In this document: in pieces, positions 1-6,157 of the stretch | Numbering within the stretch: position 1 is the first letter of the stretch | How the letters are laid out: each line of letters starts with the position of its first letter | Program-made: the position numbers and the translations under genes | Notes under the pieces: model-generated | The model's database searches: none | The model's input: the letters and a program-made list of their open reading frames with translations, nothing else | What the model was told of the DNA's origin: nothing | From: Desulfobacteraceae bacterium | Lineage (GTDB): Bacteria > Desulfobacterota > Desulfobacteria > Desulfobacterales > UBA11574 | DNA: 7,110 nucleotides | Reading direction: 5' to 3' | Assembly: GCA_030671225.1 (NCBI GenBank) | Contig: DAOVAE010000054.1 | Coordinates: forward strand, 1-7,110

Positions 1-21
1 GCAAAGCACCACATTAAATAG

Positions 22-49
22 TCAATCGTCAATAATCAATAATCAATTT
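22..49. repeat. Degenerate heptad tandem repeat after rpsK
   Basis: Four contiguous seven-base units on the plus strand: TCAATCG (22-28), TCAATAA (29-35), TCAATAA (36-42) and TCAATTT (43-49). The tract ends one base before the rpsK stop codon, so in transcript orientation it starts right after translation ends. Same TCAAT-type unit as in the rpmD-rpsE and rplE-rpsN gaps. It is not followed by any visible terminator; the left edge of the window cuts off what lies beyond. Confidence 0.8.
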
Positions 50-50
50 T

Positions 51-437
51 TTAAACCCTGCGTCTTTTTGGCGGTCTGCAACCATTATGAGGTATAGGCG
101 TCACATCTTTAATCATAACAACATTGAATCCTGCAGCCTGCAACGACCGGAGAGCAGACTCCCTGCCGGCTCCAGGACCCTTGACATACACCTCAACACT
201 TTTCATTCCATGCTCCATGGCCTTTTTGGCAGCATCCTCCGCCGCAAGCTGAGCAGCGAATGGAGTACTCTTTCGTGACCCCTTAAATCCCTGAACACCA
301 GCACTTGACCAAGCTATAACATTTCCGGCAGGGTCAGTAATTGTAACGATTGTATTGTTAAAAGTTGACTGGATATGTACGATGCCGGTAGATATATTCT
401 TCTTTTCCCTCTTTTTAGTCCGGATTTTTTTCGCCAT
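51..437 (-). CDS. rpsK: 30S ribosomal protein uS11 (S11)
   Basis: This 128-residue protein is uS11, a component of the platform of the 30S subunit that lies beside the mRNA exit (Shine-Dalgarno) region. The length is as usual for the family. Recognisable family segments are the basic N-terminus, [16 protein letters not shown] (about residues 24-39), the [14 protein letters not shown] stretch (about 50-63), [11 protein letters not shown] (about 85-95) and the C-terminal [18 protein letters not shown]. The start is ATG at 437-435, with an AGAGG ribosome-binding site 8 nt upstream (446-450). It follows rpsM after 26 nt, the usual alpha-operon order; rpsD and rpoA would be expected beyond the left edge but cannot be seen. 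The TAA stop (53-51) is followed immediately by a seven-base repeat tract. Identification is very secure. Confidence 0.99.
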   Translation of the reverse strand: MAKKIRTKKREKKNISTGIVHIQSTFNNTIVTITDPAGNVIAWSSAGVQGFKGSRKSTPFAAQLAAEDAAKKAMEHGMKSVEVYVKGPGAGRESALRSLQAAGFNVVMIKDVTPIPHNGCRPPKRRRV

Positions 438-463
438 GTATTATGCCTCTGTCTCATATTGTT

Positions 464-847
464 TTACTTCTTTTTAACTCCGCCTTTCTTCTTAACAGCA
501 GACCTTTTGGGGCCCTTTCGTGTGCGTGCATTTGTGCTTGTCCGCTGTCCCCGCACCGGAAGCGATTTTCGATGTCGAAGTCCACGATAAGATCCCAGAT
601 CCATCAATCTCTTGATATTCATGGAAACTTCTGTACGAAGTTCTCCTTCAACTTTGCATTCGCCATCAATTACTTTGCGGATTCTATTGACATCAGACTC
701 TGACAAATCATCTGTATTGGTATCAAGGTCAATATTAAGCTTATGGAGTATACGCTTTGATATGCTAGGACCTATGCCATAAATGTATGTCAGCCCTATC
801 TCAATCCGTTTACGTCTCGGCAAATCAACGCCCGCAATTCTTGCCAA
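464..847 (-). CDS. rpsM: 30S ribosomal protein uS13 (S13)
   Basis: This 127-residue protein is uS13, in the 30S head, where it contacts the P-site tRNA and forms bridges to the 50S subunit. Seen here: N-terminal [20 protein letters not shown], the helix-turn segment [12 protein letters not shown] (about 23-34), [21 protein letters not shown] (about 83-103) and the basic tail [11 protein letters not shown], ending in an extra lysine-rich stretch (KKKGGVKKK). The start codon is TTG (847-845), not ATG. The family N-terminus begins exactly there, an in-frame TAA lies two codons upstream (853-851), and a strong SD (853-862) is correctly spaced. It sits 13 nt after rpmJ. In E. coli uS4 regulates the alpha operon through a leader upstream of rpsM; a 13-nt gap leaves no room for such a leader here unless it lies inside rpmJ. 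Confidence 0.98.
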   Translation of the reverse strand: MARIAGVDLPRRKRIEIGLTYIYGIGPSISKRILHKLNIDLDTNTDDLSESDVNRIRKVIDGECKVEGELRTEVSMNIKRLMDLGSYRGLRHRKSLPVRGQRTSTNARTRKGPKRSAVKKKGGVKKK

Positions 848-852
848 AGTTT

Positions 853-862
853 ATCCTCCTTT
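853..862 (-). promoter_or_regulatory. Strong Shine-Dalgarno of rpsM (TTG start)
   Basis: In transcript orientation the sequence is AAAGGAGGAT, with the GGAGG core at 859-855 and a 7-nt spacer to the TTG at 847. It overlaps the rpmJ stop codon (TAA, 863-861), which suggests translational coupling between bL36 and uS13. The strength of this site supports TTG as the true start. Confidence 0.85.
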
Positions 863-974
863 ATCCTTGCCTCTGTTTGTGTCGCGTGTTTTCGCAGATA
901 ACTCTTACAACCCCTTTTCTACGAACTATTTTACACTTGGCGCATATTTTCTTAACCGATGCTCTGACTTTCAT
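861..974 (-). CDS. rpmJ: 50S ribosomal protein bL36 (L36), zinc-binding form
   Basis: This is a 37-codon gene, the classical bL36 length. The protein starts [15 protein letters not shown] and ends [13 protein letters not shown]. It carries the complete zinc-binding set Cys11, Cys14, Cys27 and His32, so it is the C+ (zinc-containing) paralogue. bL36 is the smallest large-subunit protein and stabilises 23S rRNA near the GTPase-associated region. The start is ATG (974-972) with an AAAGGAG site (983-989) 8 nt upstream. It lies between infA and rpsM, as in many bacteria. Translated by hand codon by codon, with no frameshift. Confidence 0.98.
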   Translation of the reverse strand: MKVRASVKKICAKCKIVRRKGVVRVICENTRHKQRQG

Positions 975-1018
975 CCGCCATACTCCTTTAGTTTGGTAAG
1001 GGGTAACCGATCACCTCT

Positions 1019-1237
1019 TTATTTTGATCTGTATGTTATTCTGCCACGGGACAAATCGTATGGTGAAAGCTCAACCGTAACTTTATCTCCGGGCAGAATT
1101 TTAATAAAATGCATACGCATTTTCCCGGAAATATGGGCAAGTACCTGGTGCTTATTTTCCAGTTCTACCTTGAACATGGCGTTGGGCAATGTCTCTAGCA
1201 CCGTGCCCTCAACCTTAATCGCCTCTTCCTTTGCCAT
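1019..1237 (-). CDS. infA: Translation initiation factor IF-1
   Basis: This 72-residue protein is IF1, a single OB-fold (S1-like) protein that binds the 30S A site during initiation and cooperates with IF2 and IF3. Family landmarks are [20 protein letters not shown] at the N-terminus, [29 protein letters not shown] (about 33-54) and the terminal [15 protein letters not shown]. The length equals the usual bacterial one. The start is ATG, with a G-rich site (GGGGGAT, 1249-1244 in transcript sense) 6-7 nt upstream. It lies 24 nt after secY and 44 nt before rpmJ; the adk and map genes that often sit between secY and infA are absent. Confidence 0.98.
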   Translation of the reverse strand: MAKEEAIKVEGTVLETLPNAMFKVELENKHQVLAHISGKMRMHFIKILPGDKVTVELSPYDLSRGRITYRSK

Positions 1238-1261
1238 ATTGTATCCCCCGTCTCCCGTTTA

Positions 1262-2578
1262 TCAGAATCGACCCTTGGTCTTAGCACCGCCCTTTTTTAA
1301 AAATCCTTCGTAGTGTCGGGTCAACATGTGAGATTCTATTTGCTGAATCGTATCGATCGCCACCCCCACAACAATCAGAAGTGCAGTACCTCCAAAATAA
1401 AAAGGAACGTTAAACTTTGATATCAGAATGGATGGAAGCACGCATACTGCCGAAACATATATGGCACCACCAAGTGTAATACGGGTCAAAACCCTGTCGA
1501 TGTGGTCTGCCGTGCGCTTTCCCGGACGGATTCCCGGAATATACCCACCCTGTTTTTTCATATTATCGGCGACATCAGCAGGATTAAAAGTAACGGCGGT
1601 ATAAAAGTAACAGAAAAAGAATATAAACCCGACATATAAAGATTCATACACCACATTGCCCGGTCTCACTGCCGAAGCCACACTCTGCATCCACGGAATA
1701 GTTATGAAACTGGCCAGAGTCGCCGGAAACATTATAATTGATGAAGCGAAAATCGGTGGTATAACTCCGGATGTATTTACCTTTAATGGCAGATGCGTAC
1801 TCTGGCCGCCATACATCTTGCGACCAACAACCCTTTTGGCATATTGAACAGGTATCCTCCGCTGACCCTGCTCCATATAGATAATAAAAGCCACCACAAG
1901 TATCATCAGCACGAGTAAAATGAGCACGGGAAATATTCCCATTTCACCTGTTGATAGGAGACGGAACGTGTTTCCGATTGCATTCGGCATCCGGACAATA
2001 ATACCGGCGAAGATAATTAACGAAATGCCGTTGCCGATTCCACGTTCGGTAATCTGTTCACCCAGCCACATAATAAACGCTGTTCCTGCCGTCAGGGTCA
2101 TAACAGTCATGATCCTGAATTCCCAACCCGGATGTATCACCACCGGCGCACCGCCAGGGGAACTCATGCTCTCAAGGCCGATACTAATGCCAAATCCCTG
2201 GATGACACTTAACAAGATAGTACCGTAGCGTGTGTACTGAGTAATTTTTTTGCGTCCCTGCTCACCTTCCTTTGACAACCGTTCAAGATGCGGTATTGTT
2301 ACGGTTAAAAGCTGCAAAATAATCGACGCACTGATATAGGGCATAATCCCGAGAGCAAAAACAGAAAGCCGCTCTAATGCGCCACCCGAAAACATATCAA
2401 AAAGACCGAGCAAAGTCCCTTTTGCCCGCGCAAAAAATGAAGCCAGAGCAAGGCTATCTATACCCGGGGTTGGAACATGCACGCCGATACGGTAGACAAC
2501 AAGAAGTGCTAAGGTGAATAAAATCCTTTTCTTTAGTTCAGGTATTTTAAATATATTGCCGAACCCGCCGCCAATCAT
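1262..2578 (-). CDS. secY: Preprotein translocase channel subunit SecY
   Basis: This 438-residue integral inner-membrane protein is the pore of the SecYEG translocon, which passes unfolded preproteins (driven by SecA) and inserts membrane proteins cotranslationally. About ten hydrophobic segments are visible, at roughly residues 18-36, 70-92, 118-138, 155-173, 185-203, 213-236, 268-292, 312-335, 368-390 and 395-415. Family motifs are [14 protein letters not shown] (about 28-41), [13 protein letters not shown] (about 79-91), [20 protein letters not shown] (about 98-117), the cytoplasmic loop with [10 protein letters not shown] (about 240-249) and the loop [16 protein letters not shown] (about 342-357) used for SecA and ribosome contacts. 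The length is normal. It starts 1 nt after the rplO stop, so its ribosome-binding site lies inside the end of rplO, pointing to coupled translation. Confidence 0.99.
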   Translation of the reverse strand: MIGGGFGNIFKIPELKKRILFTLALLVVYRIGVHVPTPGIDSLALASFFARAKGTLLGLFDMFSGGALERLSVFALGIMPYISASIILQLLTVTIPHLERLSKEGEQGRKKITQYTRYGTILLSVIQGFGISIGLESMSSPGGAPVVIHPGWEFRIMTVMTLTAGTAFIMWLGEQITERGIGNGISLIIFAGIIVRMPNAIGNTFRLLSTGEMGIFPVLILLVLMILVVAFIIYMEQGQRRIPVQYAKRVVGRKMYGGQSTHLPLKVNTSGVIPPIFASSIIMFPATLASFITIPWMQSVASAVRPGNVVYESLYVGFIFFFCYFYTAVTFNPADVADNMKKQGGYIPGIRPGKRTADHIDRVLTRITLGGAIYVSAVCVLPSILISKFNVPFYFGGTALLIVVGVAIDTIQQIESHMLTRHYEGFLKKGGAKTKGRF

Positions 2579-2579
2579 G

Positions 2580-3020
2580 TTATAAAACCTTTACATTTCC
2601 ACCGGCTTCGATGATTTTTTCCCTGGCATCTTTGCTGACCGCATTAACTTTTATTGTAAGAGGAATTTTTATCTGGCCGTGACCAAGAAGCTTAATACCG
2701 TCTCTTCTCCCTTTAACAAGACCGGCCCTAATAAGTGCCGCTTCATCAACAACACTACCGCTTTCAAATTTTGTCAGATCAAAGACATTAATCACTGCTA
2801 TCTTCTTTTTAAAAATATTTGTAAAACCACGTTTGGGAAGACGGCGATGAAGAGGCATCTGTCCGCCCTCAAAACCGTGCCTTACTCCACCGCCGGAACG
2901 GCTGTTTTGACCCTTTGTTCCTCTACCGGCTGTTTTGCCTTTACCGGATCCGACACCTCGCCCCAGACGTTTTCGGGTTTTGCGTGATCCTTTTGGTGGT
3001 GACAATTCATTTAGCTTCAT
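2580..3020 (-). CDS. rplO: 50S ribosomal protein uL15 (L15)
   Basis: This 146-residue protein is uL15, an early-assembling 50S protein whose long basic N-terminal arm threads into 23S rRNA. The family start [18 protein letters not shown] is followed by the Gly/Lys/Arg-rich arm [20 protein letters not shown] (about 19-38), [18 protein letters not shown] (about 50-67) and a globular C-terminal half. The frame is open further upstream, to 3098, but that extension is only the rpmD gene read in another frame. ATG 3020-3018 is the right start, because it fits the family N-terminus and has a GAGGAG site at 3028-3033. It overlaps the 3' end of rpmD by 14 nt and is followed by secY after 1 nt. Confidence 0.98.
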   Translation of the reverse strand: MKLNELSPPKGSRKTRKRLGRGVGSGKGKTAGRGTKGQNSRSGGGVRHGFEGGQMPLHRRLPKRGFTNIFKKKIAVINVFDLTKFESGSVVDEAALIRAGLVKGRRDGIKLLGHGQIKIPLTIKVNAVSKDAREKIIEAGGNVKVL

Positions 3021-3204
3021 CAATCTTCTCCTCAACCTTAACCAGGTGCGACACGGTGTTAGCCATTCCCCGAATGGAAGGAGTATCCTTAAGTTCAACA
3101 GTTTTGTTAAGCTTTGTCAGTCCCATGCCACGCAGTACCCTGCGATGCTTTTCCGGCCTTCCAATCATACTTTTAATAAGAGTTACTTTTAATATCCCGG
3201 ACAT
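3007..3204 (-). CDS. rpmD: 50S ribosomal protein uL30 (L30)
   Basis: This 65-residue protein is the short bacterial form of uL30, a peripheral large-subunit protein. The core reads [25 protein letters not shown] (about 5-29), then [26 protein letters not shown] (about 32-57), both typical of the family; a few extra residues (EEKIDEAK) form the C-terminus. The start is ATG (3204-3202), with AGAAGGAA upstream (3211-3218). It sits between rpsE and rplO, as in the spc operon. The 96-nt gap separating it from rpsE is unusually long and contains heptad repeats. Its last 14 nt also encode the start of rplO. Confidence 0.97.
   Translation of the reverse strand: MSGILKVTLIKSMIGRPEKHRRVLRGMGLTKLNKTVELKDTPSIRGMANTVSHLVKVEEKIDEAK
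3028..3033 (-). promoter_or_regulatory. Shine-Dalgarno of rplO inside rpmD
   Basis: GAGGAG in transcript orientation, with a 7-nt spacer to the rplO ATG at 3020. It lies within the rpmD coding region and settles the choice of the shorter uL15 start over the open frame reaching to 3098. Confidence 0.8.
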
Positions 3205-3226
3205 TTATGATTCCTTCTAAATTACA

Positions 3227-3303
3227 ATTGCCGATGGTATATTGATTTTAATAGCTCTTAGCATTTCTAATCGTCAATTGTCATTCTTCAATCTTCAATT
3301 CTA
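3227..3303. repeat. Heptad repeat tract between rpsE and rpmD
   Basis: Clear seven-base units on the plus strand are TCAATTG (3274-3280), TCATTCT (3281-3287), TCAATCT (3288-3294) and TCAATTC (3295-3301), preceded by the weaker CTAATCG (3267-3273). In the same phase, counting frames that begin at 3227, opposite-sense ATTG-type units appear at the rpmD side: ATTGCCG (3227-3233), ATGGTAT (3234-3240), ATTGATT (3241-3247). The middle (3248-3266) is too diverged to call. The tract runs into the rpsE stop codon (3303-3301). The right four units are certain; the left half is suggestive. Confidence 0.7.
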
Positions 3304-3795
3304 AAGGTCTTCCACTCCTATACCACGTCTAGCAGCCACCTGTTCACGGCTCTGTAATCGGCTAAGTCCTTCAATGGTGGCTTTAACGACGTTGTGAGGA
3401 TTATGTGATCCCATACATTTTGTAAGAATGTTCTGAACGCCTACAGCTTCAAGTACCGCTCGAACAGCACCGCCTGCAATAAGACCCGTGCCTTCGGAAG
3501 CAGGTTTTAACAGCACTCGTCCCGCACCGAATTTTCCGATAACAGCGTAAGGTATAGTTCCATCAACCAAAGATACCCGGGCCATATTTTTTTTCGCTTT
3601 TTCTATGCCTTTACGAATCGCCTCCGGCACCTCGCCGGCTTTCCCAAGCCCACAACCAACACTTCCTTCACCATCGCCGACCACAACTATAGCACTGAAG
3701 CTAAACCTGCGGCCACCTTTGACAACTTTTGCAACCCGGTTAATATAAACTACCTTGTCGATTAATTGATTTTCGTCTTTATCCTGTTTGAACAA
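3301..3795 (-). CDS. rpsE: 30S ribosomal protein uS5 (S5)
   Basis: This 164-residue protein is uS5, which lies at the mRNA entry of the 30S subunit and affects decoding accuracy. It has the N-terminal double-stranded-RNA-binding-type domain, seen as [18 protein letters not shown] (about 18-35), [20 protein letters not shown] (about 39-58) and [13 protein letters not shown], then the C-terminal domain with [25 protein letters not shown] and [23 protein letters not shown]. The length is near the E. coli value (167). The start codon is TTG (3795-3793): an in-frame TGA sits two codons upstream (3801-3799), no ATG lies near the N-terminus, and GAAGGAGGC precedes it. It is 50 nt downstream of rplR and 96 nt upstream of rpmD. 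Confidence 0.98.
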   Translation of the reverse strand: MFKQDKDENQLIDKVVYINRVAKVVKGGRRFSFSAIVVVGDGEGSVGCGLGKAGEVPEAIRKGIEKAKKNMARVSLVDGTIPYAVIGKFGAGRVLLKPASEGTGLIAGGAVRAVLEAVGVQNILTKCMGSHNPHNVVKATIEGLSRLQSREQVAARRGIGVEDL

Positions 3796-3801
3796 AGATC
3801 A

Positions 3802-3810
3802 GCCTCCTTC
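3802..3810 (-). promoter_or_regulatory. Strong Shine-Dalgarno of rpsE (TTG start)
   Basis: GAAGGAGGC in transcript orientation, with the GGAGG core at 3807-3803 and a 7-nt spacer to TTG at 3795. With the in-frame stop between it and the TTG, it fixes TTG as the initiation codon. Confidence 0.87.
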
Positions 3811-3845
3811 GCCCATTATTTAAATTAATTCGTAAGTCACAACCC

Positions 3846-4214
3846 CTAAAATTCAAGGCCGGCTTCACGCGCACCATCAGATACAGCTTTAACCCGCCCG
3901 TGATATAAAAACCCGTTACGGTCAAAAACAATCTTTTTTATACCTCTTTTTATGGCCCGTTCGCCTAAAAGTTTTCCGACAAAATTTGCCACAGTGATCT
4001 TGCTTTCGAATTCGGGTTGTTCTTTCACAATTTTTTCCAAACTTGATGCAGCCGCCAGAGTATGCCCATGCCCATCATCAATGACCTGGGCGTAAGTATG
4101 TTTTGAGCTACGGAAAACACTCAACCTGGGTCTTTGCTGAGTGCCGGCCAGATTCTTTCTGATCCTTTTTTTTCTCTTTAAACGTGCTCTTTTTTTTGAA
4201 TTCAACGCGCCCAT
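3846..4214 (-). CDS. rplR: 50S ribosomal protein uL18 (L18)
   Basis: This 122-residue protein is uL18, which binds 5S rRNA with uL5 and mounts it on the central protuberance. A highly basic N-terminus (SKKRARLKRKKRIRKNLAGT) leads into QRPRLSVFRSSKHTYAQVIDD (about 27-47), then VGKLLGERAIKRGIKKIVFDRNGFLYHGRVKAVSDGAREAGLEF, the standard C-terminal half. The length is typical. It starts with ATG 11 nt after the rplF stop; the ribosome-binding site AAGGAT (4227-4222) overlaps that stop codon (TAA, 4228-4226), so translation is probably coupled to uL6. The partner uL5 lies three genes upstream in this operon. Confidence 0.98.
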   Translation of the reverse strand: MGALNSKKRARLKRKKRIRKNLAGTQQRPRLSVFRSSKHTYAQVIDDGHGHTLAAASSLEKIVKEQPEFESKITVANFVGKLLGERAIKRGIKKIVFDRNGFLYHGRVKAVSDGAREAGLEF

Positions 4215-4225
4215 CTTTGATATCC

Positions 4226-4771
4226 TTATACTACTTTAACTCCTGTTTTTCCAGCCTTGCGCTGAATGTGCTCCTCGGCATACTTTATCCCTTTACCCTT
4301 ATACCGTTCCGGAGGTCTCAATCGCCTGATGGATGCAGCAGTATGCCCCAGCAATTCTTTGTCGATGCCGGAAAGCTTTATAACATTTCTCTTGTCAATT
4401 GTGGCTGAAACACCCTCAGGAAGATCAAAATTGACAGGATGTGAGTACCCTATATTAAATTCGATACGGTTACCATTAAGTATCGCACGATAGCCGATCC
4501 CATGGATTTCAAGAACCCTTTCAAACCCTTTGGTCACTCCGGTAACCATATTGGCTACAAGGCTGCGAGTAAGTCCACGCAAAGCCTGGCTGTTCCTGTC
4601 ATCTTTAACAACATTCACCTTTATCATCCCGTCTTCTATCTTAAGATCAACGGCAGGATGGACTGATCTTTCAAGGGTCCCTTTTCCAGATTCTACTGTA
4701 ATTACCCTGTCTTTATATTTTATTTTAATATTATCAGGTATCGGTATCGGTGTTTTGCCTACTCTTGACAT
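4226..4771 (-). CDS. rplF: 50S ribosomal protein uL6 (L6)
   Basis: This 181-residue protein is uL6, a two-domain large-subunit protein near the sarcin-ricin loop and factor-binding site. Seen are the start MSRVGKTPIPIPDNIKI, the first domain with SQALRGLTRSLVANMVTGVTKGFE (about 61-84), and the second domain with LEIHGIGYRA, FNIGYSHPVNFDLPEGV (about 106-122), and the signature RPPERYKGKGIKYAEEHIQRKAGKTG (about 152-177). The length is normal. Start ATG (4771-4769), with AAGGAA at 4784-4779, spaced about 7 nt. It is 65 nt downstream of rpsH. Within that gap, two adjacent heptad-like units (TCATCGG, TCATTAG; 4788-4801) are visible, too few to call a repeat array. Confidence 0.98.
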   Translation of the reverse strand: MSRVGKTPIPIPDNIKIKYKDRVITVESGKGTLERSVHPAVDLKIEDGMIKVNVVKDDRNSQALRGLTRSLVANMVTGVTKGFERVLEIHGIGYRAILNGNRIEFNIGYSHPVNFDLPEGVSATIDKRNVIKLSGIDKELLGHTAASIRRLRPPERYKGKGIKYAEEHIQRKAGKTGVKVV

Positions 4772-4836
4772 TGATTACTTCCTTTTATCATCGGTCATTA
4801 GCCTTTTTAATACTTTACCAATGAAAAACAACAAAC

Positions 4837-5235
4837 CTACCAAACATTGCAGAGAATCTCGCCCCCCACGTTTTCGGACCTGGCCTTTTTATCCGTCATT
4901 ATCCCCTTTGATGTCGACAAAATCGCAATTCCCATACCGCTCAAAACCGGCTTTATGTCCTTACTCTTTACATAAACACGTCTGCTCGGTTTACTGATAC
5001 GTTCAAGCCCGTAAGCTGCATTGGTCTGTTTTTCATCATACTTAAGATAGACACGCAATATCCCCTGCTTATTATCTTTAATGAATTTATAGTTCCTTAT
5101 AAACCCTTCATCCTTTAATACTCTGGCCAATTCGGTTTTTAGCTTTGACCCGGGGATATCGACACTGTTGAACTTTGCTTTGCCGGCATTCCTGATTCGA
5201 GTCAGCATGTCCGAAATTGGATCACTCATCGCCAT
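4837..5235 (-). CDS. rpsH: 30S ribosomal protein uS8 (S8)
   Basis: This 132-residue protein is uS8, a primary binder of central-domain 16S rRNA and, in E. coli, the translational repressor of the spc operon. Landmarks are DPISDMLTRIRNAG (about 5-18), the IPGSKLKTELARVLKDEGFI stretch (about 27-46), YGLERISKPSRRVYV (about 75-89) and the rRNA-binding end GMGIAILSTSKGIMTDKKAR with the terminal GGEILCNVW. Two close ATGs exist (residues 1 and 3); the first (5235) is favoured because GGAG at 5242-5245 lies 6 nt from it and 12 nt from the second. It is separated from rpsN by 116 nt, a long gap for this operon, filled by an inverted heptad repeat. Confidence 0.98.
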   Translation of the reverse strand: MAMSDPISDMLTRIRNAGKAKFNSVDIPGSKLKTELARVLKDEGFIRNYKFIKDNKQGILRVYLKYDEKQTNAAYGLERISKPSRRVYVKSKDIKPVLSGMGIAILSTSKGIMTDKKARSENVGGEILCNVW

Positions 5236-5257
5236 GGTTTTCTCCGTTATTGTAATC

Positions 5258-5338
5258 GTTTTATGTTATAGGTTGTAAGTTTTAAGAATATGAATGAAGT
5301 CCCGGCCCACTTAAAACCTAAAACTTAACACTTAAAAT
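5258..5338. repeat. Inverted pair of heptad arrays between rpsN and rpsH
   Basis: Plus strand, right arm: TTAAAAC (5311-5317), CTAAAAC (5318-5324), TTAACAC (5325-5331), TTAAAAT (5332-5338). Left arm, read on the minus strand from 5285 down: TTAAAAC (5285-5279), TTACAAC (5278-5272), CTATAAC (5271-5265), ATAAAAC (5264-5258). By eye the two 28-nt arms match at 21 of 28 positions, separated by a non-repeated core of about 25 nt (5286-5310) containing CCCGGCCC. In RNA the inner arms (5270-5286 with 5310-5326, 14 of 17 paired) could form an A/U-rich hairpin. No run of U follows, so it does not look like an intrinsic terminator. Confidence 0.75.
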
Positions 5339-5351
5339 CTATTGTAAACTA

Positions 5352-5537
5352 TTACCAGCTTGATTTCACTACACCGGGGAGCTTGCCTTGTGAAGCAAGG
5401 TTCCGAAAACAAATACGGCAAATTCCAAATTTCCTTAAAAAGCCTCTAGGCCTGCCGCAAATCGGACAACGGTTGTACCGCCTCACTTTAAATTTGGGTT
5501 CTCTCATTGCCTTCATTCTAAGAGCTTTTTTTGCCAA
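5352..5537 (-). CDS. rpsN: 30S ribosomal protein uS14 (S14), zinc-binding type
   Basis: With a TTG start at 5537-5535 this is a 61-residue protein, exactly the usual length of the short, zinc-binding uS14 of the 30S head. The sequence begins [19 protein letters not shown] and carries the zinc knuckle Cys24-X2-Cys27-X12-Cys40-X2-Cys43, with [18 protein letters not shown] between and around, and ends [10 protein letters not shown]. The frame also stays open to an ATG at 5582, but residues before the TTG (including HLKGEED) have no family counterpart; they encode the SD GGGGGAGGAA and heptad-repeat sequence. TTG is therefore preferred. It lies 80 nt after rplE and 116 nt before rpsH, both gaps being repeat-filled. 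Confidence 0.96.
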   Translation of the reverse strand: MAKKALRMKAMREPKFKVRRYNRCPICGRPRGFLRKFGICRICFRNLASQGKLPGVVKSSW

Positions 5538-5540
5538 ATC

Positions 5541-5550
5541 TTCCTCCCCC
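5541..5550 (-). promoter_or_regulatory. Strong Shine-Dalgarno of rpsN (TTG start)
   Basis: GGGGGAGGAA in transcript orientation, with the GGAGG core at 5547-5543 and a 5-nt spacer to TTG at 5537. It would be coding sequence if the ATG at 5582 were used, which argues against that start. Confidence 0.85.
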
Positions 5551-5561
5551 TTTAAATGGAC

Positions 5562-5624
5562 TATTGAAGATTGAACATTCATTAAAGCTTCAACCTTCTA
5601 TACTCATCCTTCATTCTTCAATTG
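5562..5624. repeat. Nine-unit in-phase heptad array between rplE and rpsN
   Basis: The gap divides without remainder into seven-base units on the plus strand: TATTGAA, GATTGAA, CATTCAT, TAAAGCT, TCAACCT, TCTATAC, TCATCCT, TCATTCT, TCAATTG. The first two units are of the opposite sense (TTGAA) to the last ones (TTCAA). Arms 5563-5575 and 5610-5622 are inverted copies matching at 12 of 13 positions, with a 34-nt loop, so the RNA could fold into a hairpin. The last unit contains the rplE stop codon (TGA, 5620-5618). The middle units are weakly conserved. Confidence 0.75.
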
Positions 5625-6157
5625 AGAAACGGCATTCCTAACAGCCTCAAGAGTTCTTTACCCTCTTCATCAGTCTTAGCAGTCGTAACTATAGAGATAT
5701 TAAGTCCTTTAATTTTATCAATTTTATCGTAATCGATTTCCGGAAAAATAATATGTTCTTTGATTCCCAGAGTATAATTACCATGGCCATCAAGCGCTTT
5801 CCCAGAAAGACCTCTGAAGTCACGAACACGAGGCAGCGTTATATTCACCAGCTTGTAATAAAAATCATACATGCGGTCGCGGCGAAGCGTAACCATACAG
5901 CCTATGGGCATCCCTTCCCTCAACTTAAACGCCGCTATAGACTTTTTGGCACGGGTAACAACCGGCCGCTGGCCCGCTATTATCTTAAGATCCTCTGAAG
6001 CTGAATCGAGCAGTTTGATATTTTGAATCGCTTCACCCAGCCCTATATTCAAAACTATTTTTTCAAGTTTCGGAACCTGCATTATGTTTTTGTACTTAAA
6101 TTTTTTGATCAGACTGGGAACAACTTCTTTATTATAGTAAAGTTTTAACTGTGACAT
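5618..6157 (-). CDS. rplE: 50S ribosomal protein uL5 (L5)
   Basis: This 179-residue protein is uL5, which binds 5S rRNA and helps form the central protuberance and its contact with the 30S head. Family segments are [37 protein letters not shown] (about 7-43, quoted in part: [14 protein letters not shown]), [21 protein letters not shown] (about 78-98), the IGCMVTLR strand, [21 protein letters not shown] (about 134-154) and the end [10 protein letters not shown]. Start ATG (6157-6155), with GGAGGAAG 6 nt upstream (core 6168-6164). In E. coli uS8 binds the mRNA at the start of rplE to repress the operon; I could not recognise such a site by eye in the 54-nt rplX-rplE gap. The last two codons before TGA lie in repeat sequence. 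Confidence 0.98.
   Translation of the reverse strand: MSQLKLYYNKEVVPSLIKKFKYKNIMQVPKLEKIVLNIGLGEAIQNIKLLDSASEDLKIIAGQRPVVTRAKKSIAAFKLREGMPIGCMVTLRRDRMYDFYYKLVNITLPRVRDFRGLSGKALDGHGNYTLGIKEHIIFPEIDYDKIDKIKGLNISIVTTAKTDEEGKELLRLLGMPFLN

Noticed and set aside
1..50. Short repeats after rpsK as a CRISPR array
   Set aside because: Units are seven bases and directly contiguous, with no spacers, and no cas genes are present.
952..981. Out-of-frame ATG just upstream of rpmJ giving a nine-codon open frame overlapping its start
   Set aside because: This ATG is only 1-2 nt from the SD, too close for efficient use, and the SD is well spaced for the true rpmJ ATG at 974. Probably chance.
783..1313. Plus-strand open frame of 176 codons across rpsM-rpmJ-infA
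   Set aside because: It lies antisense to three certain genes, its product has no recognisable features, and gene-dense minus-strand DNA commonly leaves such shadows.
3021..3098. N-terminal extension of the uL15 reading frame to 3098
   Set aside because: The 26 extra residues are rpmD coding sequence read in another frame, have no uL15 character, and a good SD precedes the ATG at 3020.
4530..4997. Plus-strand open frame of 155 codons across rplF-rpsH
   Set aside because: It is antisense to uL6 and uS8 and spans their gap; its composition follows the complementary codons and no domain is recognised.
5270..5326. Inverted repeat between rpsN and rpsH as an intrinsic terminator
   Set aside because: The stem is A/U-rich with mismatches, the loop is long and no U tract follows in transcript direction. 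Termination here would also separate genes normally co-expressed.
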